A DNA stretch of 35,382 bases from an uncultured Collinsella sp. GTDB taxonomy: Bacteria > Actinomycetota > Coriobacteriia > Coriobacteriales > Coriobacteriaceae. The translations under genes were made by a program, and so were the position numbers. Of the stretch, positions 15,072 through 23,857 are shown in pieces. The stretch's first letter is position 1. Each line of letters starts with the position of its first letter. The stretch is from positions 1-35,382 of the forward strand of contig CABUOA010000021.1 of NCBI GenBank assembly GCA_902493145.1. The letters run 5' to 3'. The notes beneath the pieces were generated by a model, which worked only from the letters and a program-made list of their open reading frames with translations, did no database searches and had not been told where the DNA came from.

Positions 15072-16979
15072 TTAGAGCTCCTTTTGCAGATAGAGTCCGT
15101 GGTCGTAGAAACCCAAATGGCGATAGTACTCGCGCGTACCGATCGCGCTAATCACGTTGATACGCGCATAACCCGCATCCCGGGCAATCTCGCACGCACG
15201 CTCCACCAACGAGCGCCCCAGTCCATGATGCTGAGCCGCCTGGCCTTGATCGCCCACGCGCGCTGCCATGCCATACACGTGCACCTCGCGAATCATCGCC
15301 TCGTCCGGCGTCGTCGGCAACTCGTCCGCATGCGCGGCAACAAACGCGCGGTCGGGCAGCGACAAGCGCAAAAAGCCCGCGATCTTGCCCTGCGGCGTCA
15401 CCCACTGCAAAAAGCGCTCATGTGTCACCGGCGTCTCGTACGCCACGTCCTCGTCAAGGGTCAACTCGCCCAGGTCGGCGCCCGCCGTGCTGATCTCGCG
15501 ATAGCGAATCTCGCGCACCTTGGCGCCCTTGCCCTGCGCCGCCAGGCGATTCTCGACCAGCTGGCGAAGGTTGGGCTTCTTGTTGCCCACCATGATGTCA
15601 TCGGAACTAAAGTCGCGGATCATACGACTGATACGGCAGAACGCCGGCGTCACCACGATGTCGTCGGCTAGTACATCAAGCAGTTCTTCCTCGGTATAGG
15701 GGCGCCACTCGCCGCGCTCGTAGCAGCCCACCAGACGCGAGCCCTCGATGAGCGCACACGGGTAAACCTTGACCTCGTCGGGCGTAAAGGCCCCCTCGGT
15801 CATAAAGCGCTCGTAGTCGCGCTTGTCCCCCTCGGGTGTGGCGCCCAGCAAGTTGAGCATAAAATGCGCATGAATCTTAAAGCCAAACAGGCGCGCAAGC
15901 GAAAACGCCCGCTCAATCTGTGCCACCGAAATGCGACGCTCGTTGATATCGAGCAGGTGCTGGTCGAGGCTCTGGATACCCATCTGAATCTTGGTGCAGC
16001 CCAGACGACGAATGAGCGTGAGCGCCTGCGGCGTTACGGCATCGGGACGCGTTTCGATAACGAGCCCGACCACGCGATGCTTCGCCGTCTCGTTGATGCG
16101 CTGCTGCCGCTCAAGCTCTTCCATCGTCGCCGTCTGCCACTCGGCGACCTCGCCCCAGGGCGTACCGGAGCCGTACAGGCGACGCACTGCACGGTTATAG
16201 CCGCCCACGGCAGCATCCACACGCTCCTGCTCGTCGGCAACGCCGGCAGCAAGCTCAACCTCGTCTGTCGCAATGCCAGCTGCCCGATAGCGCTCGCGAC
16301 GCTTCGCCACCACCGGCGGCAGGGCGTCGGCAGGCGCGTCATCGAGCAGGCGCCCCGCCTCGGCACGGCTGATACCCGGACGCGCCAACATGGGGTTGGC
16401 CGCCACGCCGGCCACGGCATCGTCATTGAGCGCGCGGAAGAGCTCCGACATAAACCACGTCTGATAGCCTTGCGGATAGTCGCTCCAGGTACCGCCGAGC
16501 ACGATGAGCTCAATCTTATCGGTCGCATGTCCCATCTGCGAAAGTGCGGTCAGGCGAGCGCTCACCTGCAGATACGGGTCGAAGCAATTTTGCTCCGCAC
16601 GGGCGCACGCCGGTTCAGCGTGCAGATAGCTCTTGGGCATGCGCAGGTCGTTGGGGCAAAACAGGCAATCGCCCGAGCACGACCAGGGCTTGGTGATGAC
16701 GGTAATGGTCGCTACGCCCGAAGCCGTGCGGCGCGGCTTCATGCGTAGCACCTGCAGCAGTTGACGCTCCAGCTCGGCATCGACATTCCACCCAGCCCAA
16801 CGAGCTGGTTCCTCACGTTTAACCCGCTGGTAAAACGGCAGCAGTCGGCGCTTGGCCAGATCGCGCTTATCGGCACCCTCGCGGCGCGCCTCGGCATGTA
16901 TCAGTTTGACGAGTGCCTTGTCGTCTACAGTCTCGCCGCAACGCAGGGCCTCGAGTATGTTCAAGATAATCTGTTCCAT
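15072..16979 (-). CDS. elp3: Elp3 family radical SAM / GNAT tRNA U34 modification enzyme
   Basis: A 635-residue protein. The radical SAM domain carries C-S-G-D-C-L-F-C (C101, C105, C108), the C-x3-C-x2-C cluster for [4Fe-4S]/SAM. The following DPYLQVSARLTALSQMGHATD and IELIVLGGTWSDYP are characteristic of Elp3. The C-terminal GNAT domain shows HHGLGRSLVERACEIARDAG, the acetyl-CoA loop, and YYRHLGFYDHGLYLQKEL at the end. Elp3 places a carboxymethyl-type group on the wobble uridine of tRNAs. Stand-alone bacterial versions exist without the other Elongator subunits, as here. An insertion of about 60 residues (after AMFRALND, about 195-270) makes it longer than most family members. Confidence 0.93.
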   Translation of the reverse strand: MEQIILNILEALRCGETVDDKALVKLIHAEARREGADKRDLAKRRLLPFYQRVKREEPARWAGWNVDAELERQLLQVLRMKPRRTASGVATITVITKPWSCSGDCLFCPNDLRMPKSYLHAEPACARAEQNCFDPYLQVSARLTALSQMGHATDKIELIVLGGTWSDYPQGYQTWFMSELFRALNDDAVAGVAANPMLARPGISRAEAGRLLDDAPADALPPVVAKRRERYRAAGIATDEVELAAGVADEQERVDAAVGGYNRAVRRLYGSGTPWGEVAEWQTATMEELERQQRINETAKHRVVGLVIETRPDAVTPQALTLIRRLGCTKIQMGIQSLDQHLLDINERRISVAQIERAFSLARLFGFKIHAHFMLNLLGATPEGDKRDYERFMTEGAFTPDEVKVYPCALIEGSRLVGCYERGEWRPYTEEELLDVLADDIVVTPAFCRISRMIRDFSSDDIMVGNKKPNLRQLVENRLAAQGKGAKVREIRYREISTAGADLGELTLDEDVAYETPVTHERFLQWVTPQGKIAGFLRLSLPDRAFVAAHADELPTTPDEAMIREVHVYGMAARVGDQGQAAQHHGLGRSLVERACEIARDAGYARINVISAIGTREYYRHLGFYDHGLYLQKEL

Positions 16980-16997
16980 GTCCCCATTGTAAAGGCA

Positions 16998-17031
16998 AAG
17001 GCGCCGGAGCCAATCTCGGCTTCGGCGCCTT
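16998..17031 (-). terminator. Rho-independent terminator of the DUF4097/XRE operon
   Basis: A 14-bp stem (AAGGCGCCGGAGCC with GGCTTCGGCGCCTT, one G-U) and a 6-base loop. On the minus strand it is followed by a T-rich stretch. It lies 45 bp downstream of the DUF4097 gene stop and 18 bp before the Elp3 start codon. Confidence 0.75.
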
Positions 17032-17076
17032 CATCAAACAGCGCAGCTACGTTTGCGAGTCTCCGAAAACCACCCG

Positions 17077-17976
17077 TCACTCCGAATCAAACGACATGTC
17101 GCCCGAACCGACCTTAAAGCGATACGTGGCAGACTTATCACCGTTGTCGAATTCAAGATTCAATATGGTCTCGCCATCGTAGCCAAGCGGAAGGAAATCG
17201 CTCTCGAAGTCACCGCTGCCCACGGTGAGGCTCGCCTTAAAGCCCGTAGAGTTCGGAACCGTTATCTCCACATCGCCCGAGTCCACGCTTACGTCCATCG
17301 ACTTCGCGGGGGCCTGGTAGAGCTCGAACGTCACATCGCCCGAACCGACCTCAGCACTGAGCGCATCAGTCACGCTGCCCGTAAACTCTACATCTCCCGC
17401 ACCCAGGAAAAGGTCAAAACCATCACAGATGACACCGGCAATCTGCAGATCACCCGAGCCCACGTGCGCGTTGATCCCCTTCAGATGTTCGGCAACACGG
17501 CGCGGCAGCTCGACCGTAACTGAGCGATCGATTGCCTTACCGTCATCACTTCCAAACTGGGAAACCTTGAGCGTCGAGTCCTCGACGGATGCGATGTTTT
17601 GCGTCGCGGCCTTGGAGGCATCCATACCCTTGGCAACGCGTCCCCGCTCGATAACGCGAGCCTTGTTGCCATCAACAACCTTGACGTCCACCGAAGCCGC
17701 ATTGATATCGAAATCGAGGTAGCGGAACTCATCGGCATCAAAAGTCGTGCTCGAAAGCTGCTGAGGCCGAGCGGAATAGTTACCGCTATTCAAGGAATCG
17801 TCCTCGTCAAACATATCGTCAAAATCAGACAAATGGCCAGATAGAATACCGGTCGTACGCACAATATCGGAATGAGCCAATAGCCGCGAAGCGCCAAAGA
17901 CAAGCCCGATAATGAGCACAAACGCCCCGATGCCAACGCCCAGGCGCACCTTAGACTCACGCGAGAGCTTCATCAT
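17077..17976 (-). CDS. DUF4097 family membrane-anchored beta-helix-like protein
   Basis: A 299-residue protein: a short basic N-terminus, one membrane segment (about 11-33, LGVGIGAFVLIIGLVFGASRLL), then an extracytoplasmic domain built of repeated short strands each ending in [GA]-[SA]-G-D (VGSGDLQI, LGAGDVEF, VGSGDVTF, VDSGDVEI, VGSGDFES, VGSGDMSF). This is the DUF4097 signature, a beta-solenoid-like family often encoded beside a membrane regulator. The start overlaps the stop of the XRE regulator by 4 bp (ATGA). Such pairs may sense envelope state, but the exact role is unknown. Confidence 0.88.
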   Translation of the reverse strand: MMKLSRESKVRLGVGIGAFVLIIGLVFGASRLLAHSDIVRTTGILSGHLSDFDDMFDEDDSLNSGNYSARPQQLSSTTFDADEFRYLDFDINAASVDVKVVDGNKARVIERGRVAKGMDASKAATQNIASVEDSTLKVSQFGSDDGKAIDRSVTVELPRRVAEHLKGINAHVGSGDLQIAGVICDGFDLFLGAGDVEFTGSVTDALSAEVGSGDVTFELYQAPAKSMDVSVDSGDVEITVPNSTGFKASLTVGSGDFESDFLPLGYDGETILNLEFDNGDKSATYRFKVGSGDMSFDSE

Positions 17977-18689
17977 TCATCACCCTCTTTGACACTCGGC
18001 TCAGCGCTGGTCGCGGTAGCCACGTCAGTATCAACCGCAACGGAAACATCCTGAGCCCTAACTGCCACCGGCGCCGGACCAACCTGAATATCCCCGCGTG
18101 CCCAGTCGCCATCGAGCGCACGCGCCACCCAGTGATAGATGGGGATCGTAAAGAAAATCAGTGCAGCAAAGGGGCCGCCACCAAACAGGAACATCAGCAA
18201 AAAGAACAACAGCCAGCACACGGCCCAATACGGAAACGACTGGAACGGACCTTTCACCGGAGTCGGATTGACCGCACCGGTGCCCGTCACCTGCGCCGTC
18301 GCGGCGTTAGCCGCCTGCGCGCTCCAGCTTGCAGCTTGCGCCGCCTTGGCAGCCGCATCACTTGCCTGCGTTGCCGCCTCGGTTGCGCGTGCCGCCGCCT
18401 CGTGGGTACGGGCGCGTTCCGCCGCCTCGGCCTCGCGCTGGCGGGCGCGGTCCTCGTTCTCAAACTCGATATCGTCCTCGATCTCGTCGCTCGGATTGAG
18501 CAGCTCGTCCAGACTCACGCCATAGAGCTTGGCAAGCGAGATCAGGTTCTCGGTATCGGGCGAGCTCTCCGCGCGCTCCCATTTACTGACCGCTTGGCGC
18601 GACAGCCCCAGCTTTCGCGCCAACCCTTCTTGGCTAAAGCCCTTGCTGCGGCGAAGGTCGGCGAGCCGCTGCGCAGTTTCTACATTCAT
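17973..18689 (-). CDS. XRE-family regulator with C-terminal membrane segments
   Basis: A 238-residue protein. The N-terminal helix-turn-helix (about 5-62) contains LARKLGLSRQAVSKWERAES, a textbook XRE/Cro recognition region. An acidic, then Ala-rich coiled stretch (about 70-140) leads to two membrane helices (about 150-195, AVCWLLFFLLMFLFGGGPFAALIFF) and a soluble tail. ATG has AGGAGG four bases upstream. It is the first gene of an operon with the DUF4097 protein. The layout suggests a membrane-tethered transcription factor whose DNA binding answers to the partner protein; auto-regulation via the palindrome at 18813 is possible. Confidence 0.88.
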   Translation of the reverse strand: MNVETAQRLADLRRSKGFSQEGLARKLGLSRQAVSKWERAESSPDTENLISLAKLYGVSLDELLNPSDEIEDDIEFENEDRARQREAEAAERARTHEAAARATEAATQASDAAAKAAQAASWSAQAANAATAQVTGTGAVNPTPVKGPFQSFPYWAVCWLLFFLLMFLFGGGPFAALIFFTIPIYHWVARALDGDWARGDIQVGPAPVAVRAQDVSVAVDTDVATATSAEPSVKEGDE

Positions 18690-18808
18690 GGTTCCTCCTA
18701 TGCTTTTGCCAGCCGTGCCGCCGGACCGTTGCTGTTCTTAAGGCGCCTTGCACAGTTAAAAATCTATCCGCCACCGCCAAAAGTATGCCACCTATTCTAG
18801 TGAGATTT

Positions 18809-18837
18809 TTGACAACCGGCGGTTGCGGGCACATATG
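18809..18837 (+). promoter_or_regulatory. Promoter with internal palindrome in the XRE/methyltransferase divergent region
   Basis: In the 268-bp gap between the XRE gene and the methyltransferase, TTGACA (18809-18814), a 17-bp spacer and CATATG (18832-18837) form a plus-strand promoter. The perfect 6-1-6 palindrome CAACCGGCGGTTG (18813-18825) sits in the spacer, where a repressor would block it. A second possible promoter, TTGTCC-18 bp-TAGTAT, ends near 18911, closer to the coding start. Confidence 0.5.
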
Positions 18838-18957
18838 AGCTGCGGAAATGTGTCCAAACAAAGCAATGACCCACAGCTCGGTTGTCCCCGTTGCGGCGTT
18901 AACGGTAGTATGGTCGTACTGTTTATTCCGCACCGCCAACGGAGGGAGTTCCGCGCC

Positions 18958-19830
18958 GTGAACCGCGATTTCGCCTCATCGCTCATTCAGCTCAACAATA
19001 CGTTCTATCGCGAGCACTCCGCCTCCTTCTCCGATACGCGCCAGGCACCGTGGCCCGGCTGGGTGCGCACTATGGACATAGCGCTCGAGCAGCTCGACGT
19101 CGCCACGATCGAGCATCCCGTCCGCGTCTTCGATCTTGCCTGTGGAAACATGCGATTCGAGAACTTTGCCGCCGGCGGCGCACTTGCCGCCAAGGGCGTC
19201 GATGGCGCAAACCCCTCGGCAGACGCCAGCTGCCCGTTTGAGTTCTATGGCGTCGACTCATGCCAGGACCTGGCCATCGATGCACGTGGCCACGCCCTGC
19301 GCATTCCCAACCTGCACTTCCAGGAACTCGATGTGCTCGACGCCCTCATGAAGCTCAATCCCGCCGAGACGCCCGACGTGCTTTTCGACGCCCCGCTCGC
19401 CGATATCTCGGTCTGCTTTGGCTTTATGCACCACGTGCCGTCGTGCGAGTACCGCGTACGCGTGCTCGACACCCTGGTGCGCCAGACGCGCCCGGGCGGC
19501 ATCATCGCCATCAGCTTTTGGGAGTTTATGAATGACGAGCGCATGGCGCGCAAGGCCGTTCGCGCCGAAGCCCGCGCCGAGCTTACCCCGCCGTTTGAAG
19601 GTTACGATTCCGCGCAGTTTGAAGCCGGCGACCACCTCATTGGCTGGCAAAACGACCGCCACGCCTACCGCTATTGCCATCACTTTGACGATCAGCAGAT
19701 CACCGACCTGGTGCGCGGCGTCCGTACGTTCTACAAGAGCGGCGAGGTCCCCGTGCGCGAGCTTGAGCGCTTCCATGCCGACGGCCGTAGCGGCGAGCTC
19801 AACCGCTATGTAATCCTCAAGCGCCTGTAG
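18958..19830 (+). CDS. Class I SAM-dependent methyltransferase
   Basis: A 290-residue protein from GTG 18958, chosen because GGAGGGAG lies about nine bases upstream; earlier in-frame starts have no ribosome site and would run through the promoter. VRVFDLACGNMRFENFAA is SAM motif I, and the later PDVLFDAPLADISVCFGFMHHVP and LVRQTRPGGIIAISFWEFMND are motifs IV-VI of the class I fold. The C-terminal region (HADGRSGELNRYVILKRL) completes the beta hairpin. The substrate is not apparent. A TrmB-like tRNA methyltransferase follows 119 bp later on the same strand, so an RNA substrate is possible but only by association. Confidence 0.8.
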   Translation: MNRDFASSLIQLNNTFYREHSASFSDTRQAPWPGWVRTMDIALEQLDVATIEHPVRVFDLACGNMRFENFAAGGALAAKGVDGANPSADASCPFEFYGVDSCQDLAIDARGHALRIPNLHFQELDVLDALMKLNPAETPDVLFDAPLADISVCFGFMHHVPSCEYRVRVLDTLVRQTRPGGIIAISFWEFMNDERMARKAVRAEARAELTPPFEGYDSAQFEAGDHLIGWQNDRHAYRYCHHFDDQQITDLVRGVRTFYKSGEVPVRELERFHADGRSGELNRYVILKRL

Positions 19831-19949
19831 GCATCGACGACTCGCCGCCGGGCCGCACCGCAACGTTCGGGCAAACTATGCCCATCTTTTTCCAACCCAT
19901 TGACGGAACGCGCCTGCAATGTGTTCCATACGTATGACCAAGGAGCCTC

Positions 19950-20789
19950 ATGGGAGCCGTTCACGTTCGCACCCCTAAGAACTTTGTGCTCGAGGAGCGC
20001 CTGGAGCGCTACGCCGATGCGATTGAGACGAACCCCGAGGCCTATGCCGGAGATTGGCGCAAGGCCTGTGCGCCCGCAGGCAGCAAGCCTTTCGAACACC
20101 TTCACCTGGACCTTGGCTGTGGCAAGGGAACGTACCTTGTAGAGCGCGCGGCCCACGAGCCAAACACACTCTTTATCGGTATGGACCAGGAGCCCATCTG
20201 CATCGCCTATGCCGCACAGAAAATCTGCGAGCAGAGGCTGTCCAACGCACTCGTCCTGCCCCGAGGTGCCGCATCGCTGCCGCAGCTATTTGCCGCAGGC
20301 GAGCTCGATGCCATCACCATCAACTTTCCCACGCCGCAGCCCAAGGCCAAGTACGCCAAAACGCGACTCGTCCATGTCGACCACCTAATGCTGTACCGTC
20401 CGCTCTTTTCAGCCGGTGCCACCGTCACACTGCGAACCGACAGTAAGCCATTGCGCGACTACGCCTTGGGGCAGTTTGCTGCGGCCGGCTACGACACGCT
20501 TTGGGTAAGCGACGACGTCCGCCGCGACCATCCCGAGCACCCCGAGACCGAATACGAGCGTCGCACGCGCGAGATGGGTGCCGTCGTCTATGGCATTTGC
20601 GCCACACCCGGCGCACATCCCAGTGACGATGTGCTCACGGCGGGTCACATGCAGGAGCAAAGTCTTGCCTGCTACCTGCCCGATAACCTCGATGAGCTCA
20701 CCTATGTGCCTCTGGGCATGGAAGAAGCCGTCGAGAACTTTAGAAACCGCGCCCGCAAGGGCAAGAAGCGCCTGCCGCAGGAGTCCTAG
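19950..20789 (+). CDS. trmB: TrmB-like tRNA (guanine-N7)-methyltransferase
   Basis: A 279-residue protein. LHLDLGCGKGTYLVERA is the SAM-binding motif, FIGMDQEPICIAYAA corresponds to the family's G-x-E/D strand, and NFPTPQPKAKYAKTRLVH aligns with the TrmB hallmark N-F-P-D-P-W-P-K-x-R-H-x-K-R-R. TEYERRTREMG near the C-terminus is the usual T-x-Y-E-x-x-x-x-x-x-G element. Substitution of D-P-W by T-P-Q makes this a divergent member, so the m7G46 tRNA activity is likely but not certain. ATG has AAGGAG five bases upstream. It is longer than typical TrmB (about 220) through an N-terminal extension and a basic tail (ARKGKKRLPQES). Confidence 0.82.
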   Translation: MGAVHVRTPKNFVLEERLERYADAIETNPEAYAGDWRKACAPAGSKPFEHLHLDLGCGKGTYLVERAAHEPNTLFIGMDQEPICIAYAAQKICEQRLSNALVLPRGAASLPQLFAAGELDAITINFPTPQPKAKYAKTRLVHVDHLMLYRPLFSAGATVTLRTDSKPLRDYALGQFAAAGYDTLWVSDDVRRDHPEHPETEYERRTREMGAVVYGICATPGAHPSDDVLTAGHMQEQSLACYLPDNLDELTYVPLGMEEAVENFRNRARKGKKRLPQES

Positions 20790-20855
20790 GGGCTTTTGAC
20801 AGTCGCTGCGCCGGTAACCAAACGCAAATAGGTGCCGACGAACGGCCCTCAAACC

Positions 20856-20976
20856 TAAGTGAGTAGACTTTTTGGCAACAACCAAGCACAACCCGTATGG
20901 CGAAAACTAAAACCGCAGGTAGAGCCCTTGCGTAAAAACCATGTGCTCGCGATATCGCAAAAAGTCTACTCACTTA
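20856..20976. repeat. 121-bp inverted-repeat-ended intergenic element, copy 1
   Basis: The ends are a perfect 19-bp inverted repeat, TAAGTGAGTAGACTTTTTG and its complement. A central box AAAACCGCAGGTAGA is shared with copies at 30537 and 31957, and all three are exactly 121 bp. This copy fills most of the 308-bp gap between trmB and the DUF3516 helicase. The remainder of the gap shows a possible -10 (CATAAT, 21059) but no gene. Short ORFs through the element (peptides containing KVYSL) are read-through of the repeat. Confidence 0.9.
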
Positions 20977-21097
20977 GCTGGCGACTGCACCAAACGGCTG
21001 GCAGAACGCCCATTTCCTGCATTTTCTTGCCTGCGAACGCATCGATGCGACGCTACGCCATAATGGATGGCGGACAAACGCGAGAGAAAGTTACCAC

Positions 21098-23779
21098 ATG
21101 ACGCAAAGCACGACAGATACCGCCGCCAGCACCGTCTCCGGCGCCGGCGCTGCCAGCTCATTCTCGGGCGGCACGGGAACCGAGGCAGAGTTCGGCTCGC
21201 TCGGCGCACTCTCCCCCACCTGGTGGGAGCCCGAGGACGGCAGCGAGCCCGAGCCGTGGCTCACGCCCGATCAGTCCTTCGAACGCTTCTTTGAATGGAC
21301 GAGCGACCGCGGCATTGAGCTGTGGGACCACCAGGAAGAGGCCCTCATGGACCTGGCCGCCGGCGATCACGTCATCTTAGGCACGCCGACCGGCTCGGGT
21401 AAGTCGCTTGTCGCGCTGGGCATGCTCTTTATGGGCATGGCGCAGGGCAAGCGCTGTTATTACACGGCCCCCATCAAGGCCCTGGTCAGCGAAAAGTTTT
21501 TCGACCTGGTGCAGGTGCTCGGCCGCGATAACGTAGGCATGATTACCGGCGACACGCATATCAACACCAAGGCGCCCGTCATCTGCTGCACGGCCGAAAT
21601 CCTTGCCAACGATGCGCTGCGCGAGGGCGAGGACGCCGACGTGGGCTGCGTGGCCATGGACGAGTTCCACTACTTTGCCGACCCCGACCGCGGCTGGGCC
21701 TGGCAGGTGCCACTGCTCACCCTGCCCCACACGCAGTTTATGCTCATGAGCGCCACGCTCGGCAATGTCACCGCCATCGCTGCCTCACTCGAGGAGCACA
21801 CCGGTGCCACGTGCGACCTAGTCGTCGATGCCCCGCGCCCTGTTCCGCTGAGCTACGGCTATGTGACGACCTCCCTCGAAGGCACGGTCGAGCTCGCGAT
21901 GCGCCGCGGCGAGGCCCCGCTCTATATCGTGCACTTTAGCCAGGATGCCGCACTTGCGACGGCACAGTCGCTCGCCAACTTCGGCATTGCCAGCAAGGAG
22001 CAGCGCGAGGCCATCAAGGAGGCAGCCAAGGGCACGAGCTTCTCGACGGCCTTTGGCAAGATTCTTAAGCGCTTGCTCGGATGCGGCGTCGGCGTGCACC
22101 ATGCCGGTATGTTGCCGCGCTATCGTCTGCTGGTCGAGCGCCTGGCGCAGCAGGGCTTGCTGCCCGTCATCTGCGGCACCGACACGCTCGGTGTCGGCAT
22201 CAACGTACCCATCCACACCGTGGTGCTCACCGCGCTCACCAAGTTCGACGGCTACAAGATGCGTCGCCTGCGCGCCCGCGAGTTCCACCAGATTGCCGGT
22301 CGCGCCGGCCGCTCGGGCTTCGATACCGAGGGCATGGTAATTGCCGAGGCGCCTGAGCACGAGATCGAAAACGCCAAGCTCATGGCCAAGGCGGGCGACG
22401 ACCCCAAGAAGCTCCGCAAGATTAAAAAGAAGAAGGCCCCCGAGGGCTTTGTCACCTGGAACAAGCAGACCTTTGAGCGCCTGATCGAGACGCAGCCCGA
22501 AACGCTCAAGCCGCGCCTTCGCATCACACACTCCATGGTGATTAGCGTGGTCGAGCAGGGCGGCGACGCCCGCACCCGCGTGCACGACCTTATCGAGACA
22601 AGCCTGCAAACGCCCGAGGAAAAGGCGAAGCTCGAGGTTCGTGCCGACGAGATCTTCGCCACGCTCATCGACTCCGGCGTCGTCGTGCGCACCGAGGTGC
22701 CGCCCGCACCCGACGCTCCGGCTGACGCCGCGCCGGACATCGACTACGCACTGACGGTCGACTTGCCCGAGGACTTTGCGCTCGACCAGCCGCTCTCGCC
22801 CTTTTTGCTTGCCGCGCTGGAGCTGCTCGACCCCGAAAGTGAGACCTATACCATGGACCTCATCAGTATGGTCGAGGCCACGCTCGAGGACCCCAAACAG
22901 GTGCTCCGCGCCCAGGAGCGTGCCGCGCGCGACCGCGCCATGGCCGAGATGAAGGCCGACGGCGTCGAATACGAGGAGCGCCTGGAGCGCATTCAGGACG
23001 TCACGTACGAAAAGCCGCTCGAGGACCTGCTCGATGCCGCTTTTGACAAGTACTGCCAGGAAGTACCCTGGGCAAACGACTACCAGCTCTCTCCCAAGAG
23101 CGTCCTGCGCGATATGCTGGAAAGCGCGAGCGATTTTAAGGGCTACATTCAAAAGCTCGGCATCGCCCGCTCCGAGGGCATTTTGCTGCGCTACCTGGCA
23201 GAGGCTTACCGTTCGCTCGACCGCACCGTACCGATCGAGAAGCGCGACGAGCGCCTGCGCGACATCATCTCGTGGCTCGGCTTTGTGGTGCGTTCGGTGG
23301 ACTCGAGCCTGGTAGACGAGTGGGAGAACGCCGGCAACCCGGCCGCGCTCGACGCCGCGCCGCCGCAAGGCATCGACGAAGTCGTGGCGGACCGCCGCGG
23401 CTGCACGCTGCTGGTGCGAAACGCTCTCTTCCGCCGCGTGACCCTTGCCGTCCGCGGGCACGTGCGCGACCTGGGAGACCTCGATGCCGATTGGGGCATG
23501 AGCGAGGTTCGCTGGCAAAAGGCGCTCGACGCCTACCACGAGCAGCACGAGGAGATTCTCACCGACGGCGACGCGCGCTCCTCTGCTATGTTCTCGATCG
23601 ACGAGTCCGACGAGAAGGCGCTCCACGTGTGGCACGTGCACCAGATTTTTGCCGACGAGGACGGCGACCACGACTTTGGCATCATGGGCGATGTCGATCT
23701 GGACGCTACACAGGACGGCGGCGAGGTCATCTTCAAGAACTACCGCGTCGGCTTTATCGAGGACTTGCTCGAAGACTAG
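21098..23779 (+). CDS. DEAD/DEAH-box Ski2-like helicase with DUF3516 C-terminal region
   Basis: An 893-residue helicase. A low-complexity N-terminus (about 1-40) precedes the motor: motif I GTPTGSGKS (95-103), motif II DEFH (188-191), motif III MSATLGN, and motif VI QIAGRAGRSGFD. The intermediate part resembles Ski2/Mtr4-type RNA helicases, including VHHAGMLPRYRLLVERLAQQGLL and GTDTLGVGINVPIHTVV. The C-terminal half (about 440-893), with ERAARDRAMAEMKADGVEYEERLERIQDVTYEKPL and YLAEAYRSLDRTVP, corresponds to DUF3516, found mainly in actinomycetes. A role in RNA turnover or repair is presumed, with no direct evidence. It appears monocistronic; a strong hairpin follows. Confidence 0.92.
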   Translation: MTQSTTDTAASTVSGAGAASSFSGGTGTEAEFGSLGALSPTWWEPEDGSEPEPWLTPDQSFERFFEWTSDRGIELWDHQEEALMDLAAGDHVILGTPTGSGKSLVALGMLFMGMAQGKRCYYTAPIKALVSEKFFDLVQVLGRDNVGMITGDTHINTKAPVICCTAEILANDALREGEDADVGCVAMDEFHYFADPDRGWAWQVPLLTLPHTQFMLMSATLGNVTAIAASLEEHTGATCDLVVDAPRPVPLSYGYVTTSLEGTVELAMRRGEAPLYIVHFSQDAALATAQSLANFGIASKEQREAIKEAAKGTSFSTAFGKILKRLLGCGVGVHHAGMLPRYRLLVERLAQQGLLPVICGTDTLGVGINVPIHTVVLTALTKFDGYKMRRLRAREFHQIAGRAGRSGFDTEGMVIAEAPEHEIENAKLMAKAGDDPKKLRKIKKKKAPEGFVTWNKQTFERLIETQPETLKPRLRITHSMVISVVEQGGDARTRVHDLIETSLQTPEEKAKLEVRADEIFATLIDSGVVVRTEVPPAPDAPADAAPDIDYALTVDLPEDFALDQPLSPFLLAALELLDPESETYTMDLISMVEATLEDPKQVLRAQERAARDRAMAEMKADGVEYEERLERIQDVTYEKPLEDLLDAAFDKYCQEVPWANDYQLSPKSVLRDMLESASDFKGYIQKLGIARSEGILLRYLAEAYRSLDRTVPIEKRDERLRDIISWLGFVVRSVDSSLVDEWENAGNPAALDAAPPQGIDEVVADRRGCTLLVRNALFRRVTLAVRGHVRDLGDLDADWGMSEVRWQKALDAYHEQHEEILTDGDARSSAMFSIDESDEKALHVWHVHQIFADEDGDHDFGIMGDVDLDATQDGGEVIFKNYRVGFIEDLLED

Positions 23780-23801
23780 CCAACATAATGGAACGAAACG
23801 A

Positions 23802-23837
23802 AGCGGGGCCGCTGGCAACATCGCCAGCGGCCCCGCT
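23802..23837. terminator. Bidirectional terminator between convergent genes
   Basis: A perfect 15-bp GC-rich stem (AGCGGGGCCGCTGGC and complement) with a 6-base loop. It lies 22 bp after the helicase stop and 20 bp past the stop of the convergent DUF2130 gene. A T-rich run follows on the minus strand; the plus side has only CTCTTGC. Confidence 0.8.
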
Positions 23838-23857
23838 CTTGCACTATCCGCTATGCC

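Noticed and set aside
18823..18957. N-terminal extension of the methyltransferase from TTG 18823, including C-P-R-C
   Set aside because: It would translate across likely promoter elements; the GTG at 18958 has a strong GGAGGGAG site and gives a normal methyltransferase N-terminus.
21818..23821. Long minus-strand open frame (667 codons) opposite the DUF3516 helicase
   Set aside because: It is antisense to a gene with complete helicase motifs, shows no domain, and is rich in His/Val/Leu repeats typical of shadow frames in GC-rich DNA. The same holds for the long frames opposite the Lhr-like helicase (12812-14317), Elp3 (14538-15671), EtfA/B (1217-2065) and pdxS (33548-34654).
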